Assembly: GCA_007644065.1 (NCBI GenBank)
Contig: VJWN01000005.1
Coordinates: 186,001 to 250,000, forward strand
DNA: 64,000 nt
Source: Margaritispora aquatica
Taxonomy: Eukaryota; Ascomycota; Leotiomycetes; Helotiales; Discinellaceae
Direction: 5' to 3'
Part shown: in pieces, positions 35,136 through 45,754 of the stretch
Numbering within the stretch: position 1 is the stretch's first letter
How the letters are laid out: every line of letters begins with the position of its first letter
Made by a program: the position numbers and the translations under genes
The notes under the pieces: model-generated
What the model was told of the DNA's origin: nothing
Databases searched by the model: none
The model's input: only the letters and a program-made list of their open reading frames with translations

Positions 35136-36834
35136 ATAATTTGAGTTCTTAGGAAGCTAGATTACATTCATGTTGTTACAAACGAAGCTGGAGGTTGCTG
35201 ATTCGCTGGTATGGCGTGTGGATATTGCCAGTCACTTCATGTTGGGTTTTAACATATGGGGAGATACGACTTGGGGGGAATAGATGTTCATTTCAGATTC
35301 TCATGATGATATGCTGTTTTCAGTTTTTGGGAAATGTGCAAGAGCGTTGCACAGGGAAATTAGGGGGTAGTAGAGACGAAAGGCTGCAAATAGATTAATC
35401 GAGAATACCCTACGGAAGCAGGTTCGTCATAAATTATGACCAAAATCACCATAAGCAATGGCGATCTCGTTATAAAACATAGTGAATCGGTTTCGAATAT
35501 GACGAAGGTTTGTAAGTGAATTTTCACTTCATCATAACTAATAGTGAGAATCACTATACTACTAGTATTATAATATATCTCACCATACTTTATAACGACT
35601 TTCGTCATATAGATCTATATATACAGACATATATATAGACATCGTATCCGGATCCTTCGTATAATATAAAACAGACCGTGCCCGGATATTTTACCACCCA
35701 CTTACCGTAAATACCTTATTCCCCTCATTCCCCTCATTCCCCTCATTCTTCTTCTTTATTCTCCTTCTTTATTCTCCTTCTTTATTCTCCTTCGAATTCG
35801 TTCTCTTACAGATAGTAGATCCATAGGTAGGCCAGGAGCAGATCCAGCAGATCCAGCAGATCCAAAGGTAGGTTAGGAGTAGATCCAAAGGTAGATTCGT
35901 AGCGTAGGGTTTTAAATATATAGTAAGATTCGTCATTTTCAATAGTGAGAGTCGTTATAAAAAGAATCGTTATAAAAGTCCGAAAAGTAGCTGCAAAATA
36001 AGTCGAATTTCGTCACAATTAATAGTGAAGGTCGTTATAACCTTTGAGAACTCGCGTTATTTATTATAACGATTGATATAACGGACTTTACTATTAATTA
36101 TGACGGAGTTGCTTCCGTAGGGATACTTATGATCGGCTACTGGCAAGAAATCCTGGCATACACCACTGTTTGCATGCAATTGAATTTGATTTGGGGAAAG
36201 GGCCTAGCTTCGGATATAACATATGGTATTGTTCTGTTGCAATTCACTTTATCTTAGACCCCTCATGTCATTCCAATGTCACCCTTAATACTGTACTCAA
36301 ATTTTCAGTAACTTTAAGCAGAGGCAAAGCCAGTACGTAATCTGAAAGAGTTTGGGTATATATGATTAACGTGTCAGTTTGAAGTGTCGTCGGCGTGTTA
36401 AAGTTGAGGATAGTTATTTTAAGCGAGAGATGGTGGGGCAAGATGTAGCTCAGCAGCAAGAGCATAGTACAGAATTACCAGCTTAGTTATGACTAATTTG
36501 TACCTGGCCTGAGGTTTTATCTTCTGTAGTTTCAAGCTTCAAGTATTCATTGCTTTTTGGAGAAATAAAAATCTCTCTTTTTACGGGATAACTATTTTGT
36601 CGTCTCTTAGTACTTCCGTGGACAATTTAACCACGCCCTAGCAACCGACTGACAGGGCCGTGAAAATTGAACATCCTCTGCTTTACTTCTATCACTCAAA
36701 TATATACAGTTGCCTCTGTGTATTAACCACATTACTCTTCGTTCACTCTCAGTCACAATATCAGATTTCCTATATGAGCTCACTGCCTACCCATCTTTCC
36801 CATCTCTCCACTTCGTTCCAGCATCCCTTTACAA
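35136..36834. other. intergenic region hosting the MITE
   Basis: Outside the transposon (35408-36122) nothing coding is found. The right part is the 3' side of the SRPBCC-like gene. Confidence 0.5.
35408..36122. mobile_element. non-autonomous DNA transposon (MITE-like), 715 bp
   Basis: Perfect 13-bp terminal inverted repeats (CCCTACGGAAGCA at 35408-35420 and its complement at 36110-36122) flank the element. An imperfect extension includes CGTCATAA near both ends. ATA is duplicated immediately outside (35405-35407 and 36123-36125), as expected for a 3-bp target duplication, although TA inside it would also fit a mariner-type element. The interior has no ORF of note. Many copies of a CGTTATAA-like motif lie in both orientations near the ends. 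Internal tandem repeats are a 9-bp CCCCTCATT unit near 35720, a 13-bp TTCTTTATTCTCC unit near 35755 and CAGATC repeats near 35840. Confidence 0.88.
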
Positions 36835-37416
36835 CTATTTTTGGCCCAGCACAACCTCTACCCTCTTCTTGAACGCAACATTAAAGCCCTCAAACATCTT
36901 CGCCGCAGGCAACAAGCGCATCAAAACCACATTCGCACGTGCATAAACCTCCGTGTTGTAGAAGGTCGTATGTCCAGGAGTGAGTTTGCTGGGTTTGAAT
37001 GAGAATGTGTGGTCTCCCGAAAGGACGTAGAAAGCGTCTCCACGCCAGGTGAGTGAGGTGGGTGTTACATTCTGGCTTCTTTGTCACTTATGCGTCCAGA
37101 TTTGATTGAGGTCTACTGTCTTGATTGAAAAAGAGAGAACCATAGAAAGAAGAATTGGGTAACCATACTGTGATCACCACAGCGCTCCAAAAGCCGAAGT
37201 CAACATCTAATATCTCGCCTTTGGCGAGGGGACCTGTCACCGAGGGACGACGCTTGATATCCTGGACGAGGGGTGCGTTCATTTCGGCGAAGTGTTCAAA
37301 GTCGAAGAACTATACAACTCTTGTTAGGTGACTGCATTACCTTGACATGGCCTACTTACGACTCCAGCAACAGCTTCAACTGGGAAAGGAAGCTCAATTT
37401 GGGTATTGACCGACAT
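36835..37416 (-). CDS. small SRPBCC/START-like protein
   Basis: Three short exons, complement(36835-37071, 37169-37309, 37360-37416), give 144 residues; introns are 97 and 50 bp, both phase 0, with GTATGG and GTAAGT donors and CCAG and TATAG acceptors. Each exon is too short to stand out alone, but joined they read as one compact domain. It starts MSVNTQIELPFPVEAVAGV, continues with FEHFAEMNAPLVQDIKRRP and FGFWSAVVIT, then LTWRGDAFYVLSGDHTFSF and TTFYNTEVYARANVVLM. The alternating strand pattern, length and Trp/His-Phe motifs resemble fungal START-like proteins that hold a hydrophobic ligand in a helix-grip fold. Ligand and function are unknown. The family call is from general resemblance only. 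Confidence 0.75.
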
Positions 37417-38170
37417 GTTGAGATATCTTGACAGGTTTGTGATAGTGAGTCTAGATGATGAATGGTATCCCAGTTAGCTCACTGCAAAGATAAGGGCGTA
37501 TATATGAGATGGAAGTTTGGTGTCTTGGTTATGAGATGATGGAGCTCTAATCGTGAAGCGAGAATCCTAGCTCACGTCAGCAAGCAAAGTGTTGAACGCA
37601 CTAGATAGCCAATAAGAATGTCCCGTTCGCACTTTATTTCCTTGGTACCAAGATCGACAGTGTATTTATTAAGCTCATTTGTAAGTTTACCAGGAGATAT
37701 AGTGTGTGTTAATAATCTGTCAAGGCGCTTTCAAGAGTACGATATCCGTGCATATGTTGAAACTGCCACAACCTTAAATTTATGTTTCGGTGAACTCTCA
37801 AGGCTGAGATATATTGTCTACCAAAGTAAGCTATCTATATTAGCTACATCAATAGTTCTTGGCAGAGGCATGTGTTTATGGACTGGTTCTTGTTATCATT
37901 GTTGCTCATCTGAGGAGGATGTGATTGAGGTGTGCAGTTTTGCAACCATTTGTCAAGAGACAAGTGTCCTTGCAGAAAGACATTCAATACTAGTGTTCGT
38001 TCAGTGATCATCATTTTAGGTCTGAATAAGAATTTATTGTCGATGGATACTCGTAGCAATCATTCAGTCTCCTCCGTGCCCTTCCTTATGCTCACTAAAA
38101 TTGCTCGCAATTCTCAAGGATAGACATTTCCGAGCCAGACCACCAGACACGCCCACAAGAAATACGTGGC
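37417..38170. other. intergenic region
   Basis: A 129-codon frame at 37618-38007 (+) shows no family features and is not accepted. Otherwise nothing is seen. Confidence 0.45.
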
Positions 38171-38978
38171 TTAAATGTAGCAAGAGAAATTCTTGCCGGT
38201 GAATGGATCAACTCGAATGACTAAGTTATTTCGAGTGCTTGTGATGAAGTCTGCCGATGCAATCTTTATATCCATGGCAAACCCTTCCACCTCCTCCATT
38301 TCTTTCTGGAATCTGAATGCCGCGCCAACGCCTTTATTGATTGGCTCTCCAATTATACGTCGGCCAAGATATGATGATAGACAAGCCTCGGCGAGCATCT
38401 GACGGAGTGGATGGCCTTGTAGAAAATTGAATGCGTTACGGATGTGTTCAGGCATAAGAGACTGGAAATCTGCAACAATGATTTCTTTGATGGATTAAAC
38501 AGCAGTATCAAAAGGACCTTGAATATCAAGTCGATCTGCGAGGATGAGGAAGTCGATCAATACGGTTATGCTCTTGGGTCTGTCGCCGTCCAAGGAGTCT
38601 GGAACAGTAGCACGACCAGCATAAATCCACTGAACAACCATCTCAAATCTAGCCATGGTACATTCCTTCAGTTCCATCTTTTGGTCAACGCCCTCTTTGA
38701 AGTTGCCGTTGAAAGCTCGCTCGAAAATCTTGGATTGATAACAAAGCAGGGTTTTTGGAGGCACAAAATCCTGCCCTTCAACACTAATAATGACATAGGG
38801 TGGCTTGAACAATCCTAGCTTACTAAAAAAGTAAAAAAAATAAAAAATAAAAAAAATAAGGTCAGCTATTACTTCAAGCAATCTTCACTCGAATTCTGCA
38901 CAGCACGTTTTGAGGAGCTCACGCTGTAAATTGATCTGTGCCGAGGACCTTCATAGATTTCTCACGTTTCAGCGTCAT
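38171..38978 (-). pseudogene. BTB/POZ-domain gene with one in-frame stop
   Basis: Two exons, complement(38171-38822, 38923-38978), would encode 235 residues. The 100-bp intron has a GTGAGC donor and a long T-rich tract before TTTAG, and joins ATG 38978 to KLGLFKPPYVIISV in frame. The BTB fold is clear: FVPPKTLLCYQSKIFERAF, KMELKECTMARFEMVVQWIY, then VLIDFLILADRLDIQGPF. A TAA at 38495-38497 interrupts the frame right after PFDTAV. Downstream, in the same frame, the usual fungal BTB continuation follows (SIKEIIVADF, PEHIRNAFNFLQGHPLRQM). A CAA-to-TAA change would explain it. A 31-nt intron with a GTTTAA donor is the only splice escape seen and is unlikely. A truncated BTB protein of 127 residues could still be made. 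Confidence 0.75.
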
Positions 38979-41655
38979 TGTTAATCAAGTAGTAGTATCT
39001 CTTTTCGATCCAACTGGGTGTTGCCAAATGAGAGGTTTGTGGTTCAAGATGTTCACTCGGTTGTGGTTGAGCCGAATAGAAACGGTTGGCACAGATGGCA
39101 ATCCGAAATACCAGTCAAAAACTCACTTTCAATATCAAATCAACCCCGATGTTTTCAAAACTTGTCGCAAGCGACTCTTTCCTTATCCTATCACCTTGTC
39201 AATTTCTTCATCACACAAACCTCGAGGCTGTTTAATCTCTATACTTCAACCTTGGAAGGATATGTTAGTGGGACTTTGAACGTATTCTGCCGCCAAGTTG
39301 AAAATTTCGCCATCCATCGACGGCGAGCTCGTTTTACTTGTGTAGAGACGGATGCAAAGAATCTCTTTAAGCCTCCCCCATATCTCGGTGATCTAAGCGA
39401 ACTTGAATTTACGCTCTCATATACCAGTGCTCAGCAGATAGGTATTTTGATGACAGTCATTCCGGGAGAGCCTAAACCAACCCCACCCGAAAAACCCATG
39501 CCCTACCATGAGTCCATCAGATTTTATCGACAGAATCGACCTGAAAGGCCTGCAAGCAATCTTCTCACTAGATTAGTTAGAAGCTCTATGAGAAGTTGGT
39601 GGTGTCATCCACCAGCCTCTCGGCAAGCCCACCGATTCCTAACATGGAATACTTCTAACAACCAGGAGCGCCATAGTCACTGTAGTAAGTCAAAGAATCA
39701 TGGTGGAGATATTCTCTTTGACGGCATCAACTTTACCGAACCTCCCCGGACAGCATTCGAGGTTTGACCTGGCCACGGGCTAAGGGTATACATAGTAATT
39801 GCTCGACTCCTGCCCAAGAATCTCTACCTAAGCAGTTCCTCGATTGAAGCAACAATCGTCAGCCATTAGTGGGTAGCGGATAGCTGCGTTTGACTTGAAC
39901 TGCATGAATGTTGGGGATTGAATTGACTGTAGACGAGCAATTTGACGTAGCACAATGAATGAAACACTTCGTAGAGCCATGAACTACTTCTGACGCCTTC
40001 TTTCGACCATCTCTTACTACATGTATTCGCAAAATGTTGCCCGCTACAGGGATGGCCAAGGCGGATCGGTGCATTCCAGGGTATTCGGCGGGAATGGTAG
40101 ATAAGGGGGCCCTCAGCCGAGCTTCGAGTACATGACGTTGCTAGGTCTATACTACTAAGGTCGACGACGTATTGCACTTTTGCTTAGCGTAGGATCCTCT
40201 ATTTAAGCAATGCTCTTCCCCTATTCTTCCAAAGTTCTTGTGCAACTAAATATTCTACCAGCCAACATGCCAGCGACTTGAACACTTTCGCCCCAAGTGC
40301 ATGTAGTATTAGACCAAGAAATGCCAGCTTGGAGTTTAAAAATAAATGACTATCGTGCTCAATACCAGTACTGCCAGCTCCTCGATGAGCAGCTTAAGGA
40401 GATTCCGTCACATTTTCTACCCGTATTGAGAAACACCTGGATGGCGAACGGTCTCAACAATTCGAGAACAAAGGATTGCACAGGATAGCATCAGCATCAT
40501 AGCTCGGTGCGAAGTAAGTGAACACCTATACATGATATGCATAAATATCTCGATCAGTACTCTTTCAATACAGATTTCGACAACAACGATATTGAGCAGG
40601 AGAGTGATAGCAGCGATCGTCCGCAAAAACAAAATTATGCCCTCTTGCACAACGTGCTTTGGGTAGAGCGTCGTGAATCATGTCGCATCATTGAGATAAA
40701 GCGACGAAAACGCCCACATGTTGCACAGCGATGAGTGCTTTGGCGGTGCAAAAATCTCAATCAAAAATGAGGACCAGCATCCACAGAGGGGTATTGTCTC
40801 CATCAAAATGTCCCAGAGACCAAGGGCCTGAAGAAGGCATTTCTCGGCAACCAAAATGCTATTTCATATATCTAGTTCAGAACTTACTGATAATATTGCT
40901 GAGAGAGTAGACAAGCTCGACCTCGATTCGTAGAAAAGAATAGAGGCGGTATCTGGGAGGCAGTCTCGAGGGAGGAAAGCTTTTGATGAAAATACGAGGA
41001 GTTCGATTAAGTAACTGTTTCTCTTAGGAGAGAATTTGAGACGAACGGATTTGCAGCAATCCTCTTTTGGTTCTCAATCGCTATGCAGAGTACCTGCTGC
41101 TAAACAGAAATCACAGAAATCTCTGATACAGTGCCACGGTGGCGCCTCGACCCCCGAGATGAATGATCGAAGCAAAACATCTTGCGAAAACAAATACGAA
41201 AGCTAGAAAATAAGGAACGGCGGATTTGGAAAGCATTCATCAATCCAAAGACGCTTGTTTAATCTCATGCATCTTGAGCTACGCAGCCAAGCTACAGGCC
41301 ACGGTCGACCAAGGAAGCCAGAGAACTTCTTTCTGTAGCTCGCTTGGGCAAGATGCGAAAAAAGATGTAAGATGGTACAGATGGTTGCCTGAAATGAGAT
41401 ATGGGCTCGCCAACATCCGCATGGTGCACCGGAGACTTTCCGATGTCCCGGAGAACGGTTTGGGGAGCCACTCGGCTATTCGCATATAGAAGTGCTGTAT
41501 ATCCGTGGCTCGCATATGCACCACCCATAAGTTTCCCCGGATCTTGGATGGTAGATATAAATGATATAAGAGATGGTGGCCATTGCCTGCATTACTTCCA
41601 CGACATCACTCAGCTATATATCAATCCATCCGATACCAAATAAGCAACTCACCAA
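38979..41655. other. gene-poor region
   Basis: The only sizeable frame is at 39018-39767 (listed as a doubtful ORF). The rest, including 40180-41650, shows short frames with no family resemblance, no tRNA and no terminal repeats. Confidence 0.45.
39018..39767 (+). CDS. doubtful hypothetical ORF
   Basis: An open frame of 249 codons runs divergently from the BTB gene. It contains a plausible globular stretch (ARFTCVETDAKNLFKPPPYL, then LSELEFTLSYTSAQQIGIL). The first 80 and last 60 residues are irregular, with high Ser/His/Arg. No signal peptide, domain or splice evidence is seen. It may be an exon of a decayed gene or a chance frame. Confidence 0.3.
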   Translation: MLPNERFVVQDVHSVVVEPNRNGWHRWQSEIPVKNSLSISNQPRCFQNLSQATLSLSYHLVNFFITQTSRLFNLYTSTLEGYVSGTLNVFCRQVENFAIHRRRARFTCVETDAKNLFKPPPYLGDLSELEFTLSYTSAQQIGILMTVIPGEPKPTPPEKPMPYHESIRFYRQNRPERPASNLLTRLVRSSMRSWWCHPPASRQAHRFLTWNTSNNQERHSHCSKSKNHGGDILFDGINFTEPPRTAFEV

Positions 41656-42469
41656 ATGTCGTCTAAATTTCTCCGCATTGGGGTTTTCATCCCCGCAGGT
41701 GTACAGCTACTCGACCTTTCTCCCATTGATCTTTTTGGGATGCTGGATCCGAGTTATTTGAGAGCATGCAAGCTTCCGGAGTCTATCGTTGCTCATGGAA
41801 TTCCCTCCAAGATTTTTTACATCTCGGTGCCAGAAGCTGGCACTCATGTTGAGCTGACTGCCAGTGCTATGATAAAGATCTCGCATTATACTACCGATCC
41901 TGAAGTCCAGCCAGGAAATTTGGATATCGTCCTCGTGCCAGGTCCAGATCCGTCTACCAAATTCAAAGAAGATGTCCTGAAATTCCTGAGGGGACATGCG
42001 GCGTGGGAGGGAAAGGATGGTCACCGGGTGGAAATATTGAGTGTTTGTACTGGCTGTATTTTGCTTGGCCAGAGTGGTGTCTTGGAAGGAAAGAAAGCGA
42101 GTGGTCCAAGAATGCTGGTAGATGACTTGAGAAAGGATTTCCCCAAAACTTTATGGATTGATGATAAGAGATGGGTTAAAGATGGGAATATTTGGTCAAG
42201 CGGTAAGGCTTATCCTCTTCAAACTTCTGTCAGGCCACAGCGAGTACTGACAAGCTGCTCTAGGAGGAGTTACTAATGGACAGGAGATGGTTGCAGCATA
42301 TATCAGTACGAACTTCCCTGGGCCTGCTGCCGAAGTTGCCATATCCATGGCTGATGTCGGTGACAAAGGGATAGATTATTCGAACAGCAAATCTGGAGAA
42401 AAGCTATGGTGGCTCTGGACTATTTTGAAGTCTATGATCGTGGGGCCTGGTAAATCGAAGAAATTTTAG
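41656..42469 (+). CDS. DJ-1/PfpI-family protein
   Basis: Two exons (41656-42202, 42264-42469) give 250 residues. The 61-bp intron (GTAAGG, ...GTACTGAC..., CTCTAG) joins NIWSSG to GVTNGQEM. The fold signature is complete: an N-terminal strand FLRIGVFIPAGVQLLDLSPI, then DIVLVPGPDP. The nucleophile elbow is ILSVCTGCILLGQSGVLEG with Cys131. The C-terminal motif is WVKDGNIWSSGGVTNGQEM. The His that often follows the elbow (ATTHW in many relatives) is replaced by ASGPRM, so hydrolase-type activity is uncertain. Relatives include isonitrile hydratase-like and glyoxalase III-like proteins. It lies 421 bp upstream of the FKBP gene on the same strand. Confidence 0.92.
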
Positions 42470-42890
42470 AGTTTGATAAATATTGGGAATTGGTACTAGA
42501 AGAGTGACACAATCAGATATATTATTAGCTTGAATGCTTTCGATTTAGGTCTTTTCCCATGTATTTACATCAAGCCTCTGCGTCTCAATTGTTCTATGAG
42601 CCTTGAGTCAAGGAGCTTTGTATTGGAGTGCCACAGCGGTGTTCAGCCCCGTTAGAAATTAAATCATGTGACGACAATGCCCCTCTTTTTTTAGCGCTAA
42701 GGTCGGGATAAGGTCGGCTCCGATATTTTTATTTTCTTGTGCAGAGCTCTTTCTCAAGATCCATTTCCACCGCCTCTTGTTTATTGTCAACACAGCGATA
42801 CTTGAACGTTCAGGCAATTATCTTCGAGTTATCCATTGTCAATCTAAATAAGGCCATCCTGCCAAGTACTGTGTGCAAAATTTAAGCACA
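42470..42890. other. spacer between DJ-1-like and FKBP genes
   Basis: This should hold the DJ-1-like 3' UTR and the FKBP promoter. No gene is seen. Confidence 0.5.
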
Positions 42891-44653
42891 ATGCCTAACT
42901 CTCCAGGTAAGTTTTCGAACTGCGCGCTCTTGTTTGGATATCTTCTAACTGGAAGAATAGTTGCCGTTTACGGGCTTGAGGTCCCATGCGGAGACCAAAT
43001 GGTCCCAGCGGTCTCAGACTTTCCAGCTACTGTAAGTACTCACCAGTCTCGTATTTGTTTGCTCTGCCTACTTGCTTCGAGTAGCTTAGGAGATCTGCGA
43101 TGGATTTGAGCTAACTTGACTCTCTTTCGTAGTTCCGCATCACCATGGCCGCAATCGATCCTAGCGAGCCTGCCAATGAGGAAGAGAGTGTCGAAGGAGT
43201 TCCTGCTCGTGCCACATTGAAGATCATTCGCCAAGCACAACCCATGGACGACGAGGATGAGGAGGAATACATGCGCGCCATGTTGGCAGAAAGTGATTCC
43301 GAGGATGAGGAAGATGAGGACGAGGAGGAGAGTGCCAATGGAGGACCAAGCGACCCAGCCAAGTCGAAGAAGGCCCGTAAAGCTGCAGCTGTTGCACAAT
43401 TGATCGCAAGCCTTGGTGGTGGCTCTGACGATGAGGAGATGGAGGATGCCCCAGCAACCAATGGCAAGAAAGCTGCTAAGAAGGGAAAGTCAAAGGTCAC
43501 TGATGAGGATGAGGAGGAGAGTGAGGAGGACAGCGACGATGATGATGATGACATGGAGGTCGAGGAGTTCGTTCTCTGCACCTTGGACCCAGTGAAGGTA
43601 AAGAATTTTCAATCTCACGTTCTAAGACATTCCTGACATTTAGCAGAACTACCAACAACCACTCGATATCACTATCAATGAGAACGAGATAGTTTACTTC
43701 AAGGTCACCGGTACCCACACTGTTTACTTGACTGGTAACTATGTCGTCCCCGATGATGACGGACACAACCATCATCACGAGGTCTATGATTCTGAAGATG
43801 ATGAGGAAGATGAGGACTATGACTTGTCTCCCGACGAGGACGAGCTCGAGCTTGAGTTGGATGGCGATGAGAGCGACGATCTTGATGCTCTTGAGAACCC
43901 ACGCATTACTGAAGTTGATTCCGATGACGAGGAAGCCCCAAAACTTGTTTCAAAGAAGGCCGACAAGAAGGGTAAGAACAAGCGCTCTGCTGATGAGATC
44001 GAGGAGTCTACTTCCCTTGACGAGGTTATGGCCAAGGCACTGAAGCCAGAGGCCGCTGAAGAGCCCAAGCTCAGCAAGAAGCAATTGAAGAAGCTAAAGA
44101 AGAACAATGGTGAGGCTGCTCCAGCTAAGGTTGAGGAGGCCAAGAAGGAGGTAGCCAAGGACGTTACTCCAGCCAAGGGCGACAAGAAGGTCCAGTTCGC
44201 AAAGAACCTCGAGCAGGGACCAACTGGATCCGCCGAGAAGGCCAAGGCACCAGTAGCCGACAACAAGCCTAGTGTCAGAACCGTTAATGGAGTTAAGATT
44301 GAGGACAAGAAGGTCGGAACTGGAGTTGCTTGCAAGAAGGGTCAGAAGGTTGGAATGCGTTACATCGGAAAGCTCACTGACGGCAAGGTCTTCGATTGTG
44401 AGTTTCATCTATATCTGCAATTTTGATTATAACTAACACTCATCTAGCGAACAAGAAGGGTCCAGCTTTCACCTTCAAGCTTGGTGCTGGCGAGGTCATC
44501 AAGGGATGGGACATCGGTATTGCTGGCATGTGTGTTGGTGGAGAGCGAAGAATTACCGTCCCTGCCAACCTGGCATATGGTTCTTCCCGCACTGGCGATA
44601 TCCCAGCCAACTCTACCTTGGTCTTCGACGTCAAGATGTTGTCAATCAAGTAG
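42891..44653 (+). CDS. FPR4: nuclear FKBP-type prolyl isomerase with nucleoplasmin-like N-terminus (Fpr3/Fpr4 type)
   Basis: Five exons (42891-42906, 42961-43031, 43133-43597, 43647-44397, 44448-44653) give 502 residues. The first exon is only 16 nt; it joins to [15 protein letters not shown], then [13 protein letters not shown] across intron 2. This is the nucleoplasmin-like core seen in Fpr3/Fpr4. Acidic tracts follow (about 75-105 and 150-175, Asp/Glu runs), with [20 protein letters not shown] between them. A Lys-rich linker precedes the C-terminal FKBP domain ([38 protein letters not shown], then [20 protein letters not shown]). The family acts as nucleolar histone chaperone and histone H3 proline isomerase. 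All active-site aromatic positions I can check (FDS, F, VIKGW, Y) are present. Confidence 0.95.
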
Positions 44654-45754
44654 ATTCGGAATCTTTTGTTAACGTATAATGGCTACTTTACTGGGACCAG
44701 TTGGATCGGTGGAAATCTCTACCAGTCCACTTCTCCCTGTTGTACAAATCTCGATATACCTTTCACGGTGGCTTGTTGTTTTTTCCCTACACCACAATCA
44801 TGTCTCTGATCGCACTATAATGCTCTTGTGCATAAGTCTCGACCTAAGCAGTACTACACCAGGTTGTCTTGAATAGCCGACCAGTAGGGTCTGATATGGA
44901 ATGATGAGGTTTGCATAGCATAATTGGCGTTCTACAAAAAGTTTGGGGGTCATCGCTTGGGTTTTCTTAGGTATTAAGGGGGCCGGTGCCAAATAAATCA
45001 GTCATTAAAAATCTCGTGCTTCTATCACAATCATGAAGTAATTCATCTTCTATTCGTCTCTGTTTGAGGGCTTTGGAGTGAGCTTGTGGATAGTCAACTT
45101 CCTGTTTCTCCTCAGTGCCAGTTCTAAATTTAGAATGCCAGTTCTTAAAAATTAGAATTTATTCGCACTTTGCATTTTCAACTCATCTCCTAGTTTCTGG
45201 CACTATATCATACTACCTGCGTACTCTAGCACGAACGCAATCTGATCAAAAAGACGCAGTTTAATGCTGCCTCAAAGTCCCCTATAGTGTAGACAGCTCA
45301 GTTTACACATTGCACTGTTTCCAACAAGCCTTTTGTATTGCCACCAAAGTTTCAGTTGGAATATACATCACGAGGCAATGAAAGAAGAAATGCATATCCT
45401 GCAATACCATCCTTACTATGTTCTATGCTCGTTGCTTCATCACAGAACGGAAAAGCGGTCTTAGGGCCCGAAACGAAAGGAGGTGAAGGGCTCCTCACTT
45501 AGATTTGGTGGCTGTACATAGCTCTTTCCCTGTTGACAACACTGAGTGCCAACATCTCGAAATGGCAATAACGCCCAGATCACTAAAAGTTATTTTCGGA
45601 CCTCTCAACTTTCCGATTTCCATTTTCTCCCTTTCTCAATCAAAACATCCAGTATCAATCCACAACCATCAAACACCAGCATAGTTTTGCTTTGACTTCT
45701 GTCGATATCAACAACATTCATTGTGTATCAATCTACTTCACGTTCCATTACTCA
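44654..45754. other. intergenic region
   Basis: This is the 3' side of the FKBP gene and the promoter of the kinase gene. A direct repeat-like TTTAGAATGCCAGTTCTTAAAAATTAGAA patch lies near 45130. No gene is seen. Confidence 0.5.

Noticed and set aside
37618..38007. 129-codon plus-strand frame between the SRPBCC-like and BTB genes
   Set aside because: No recognisable motif, no splice evidence, irregular composition.
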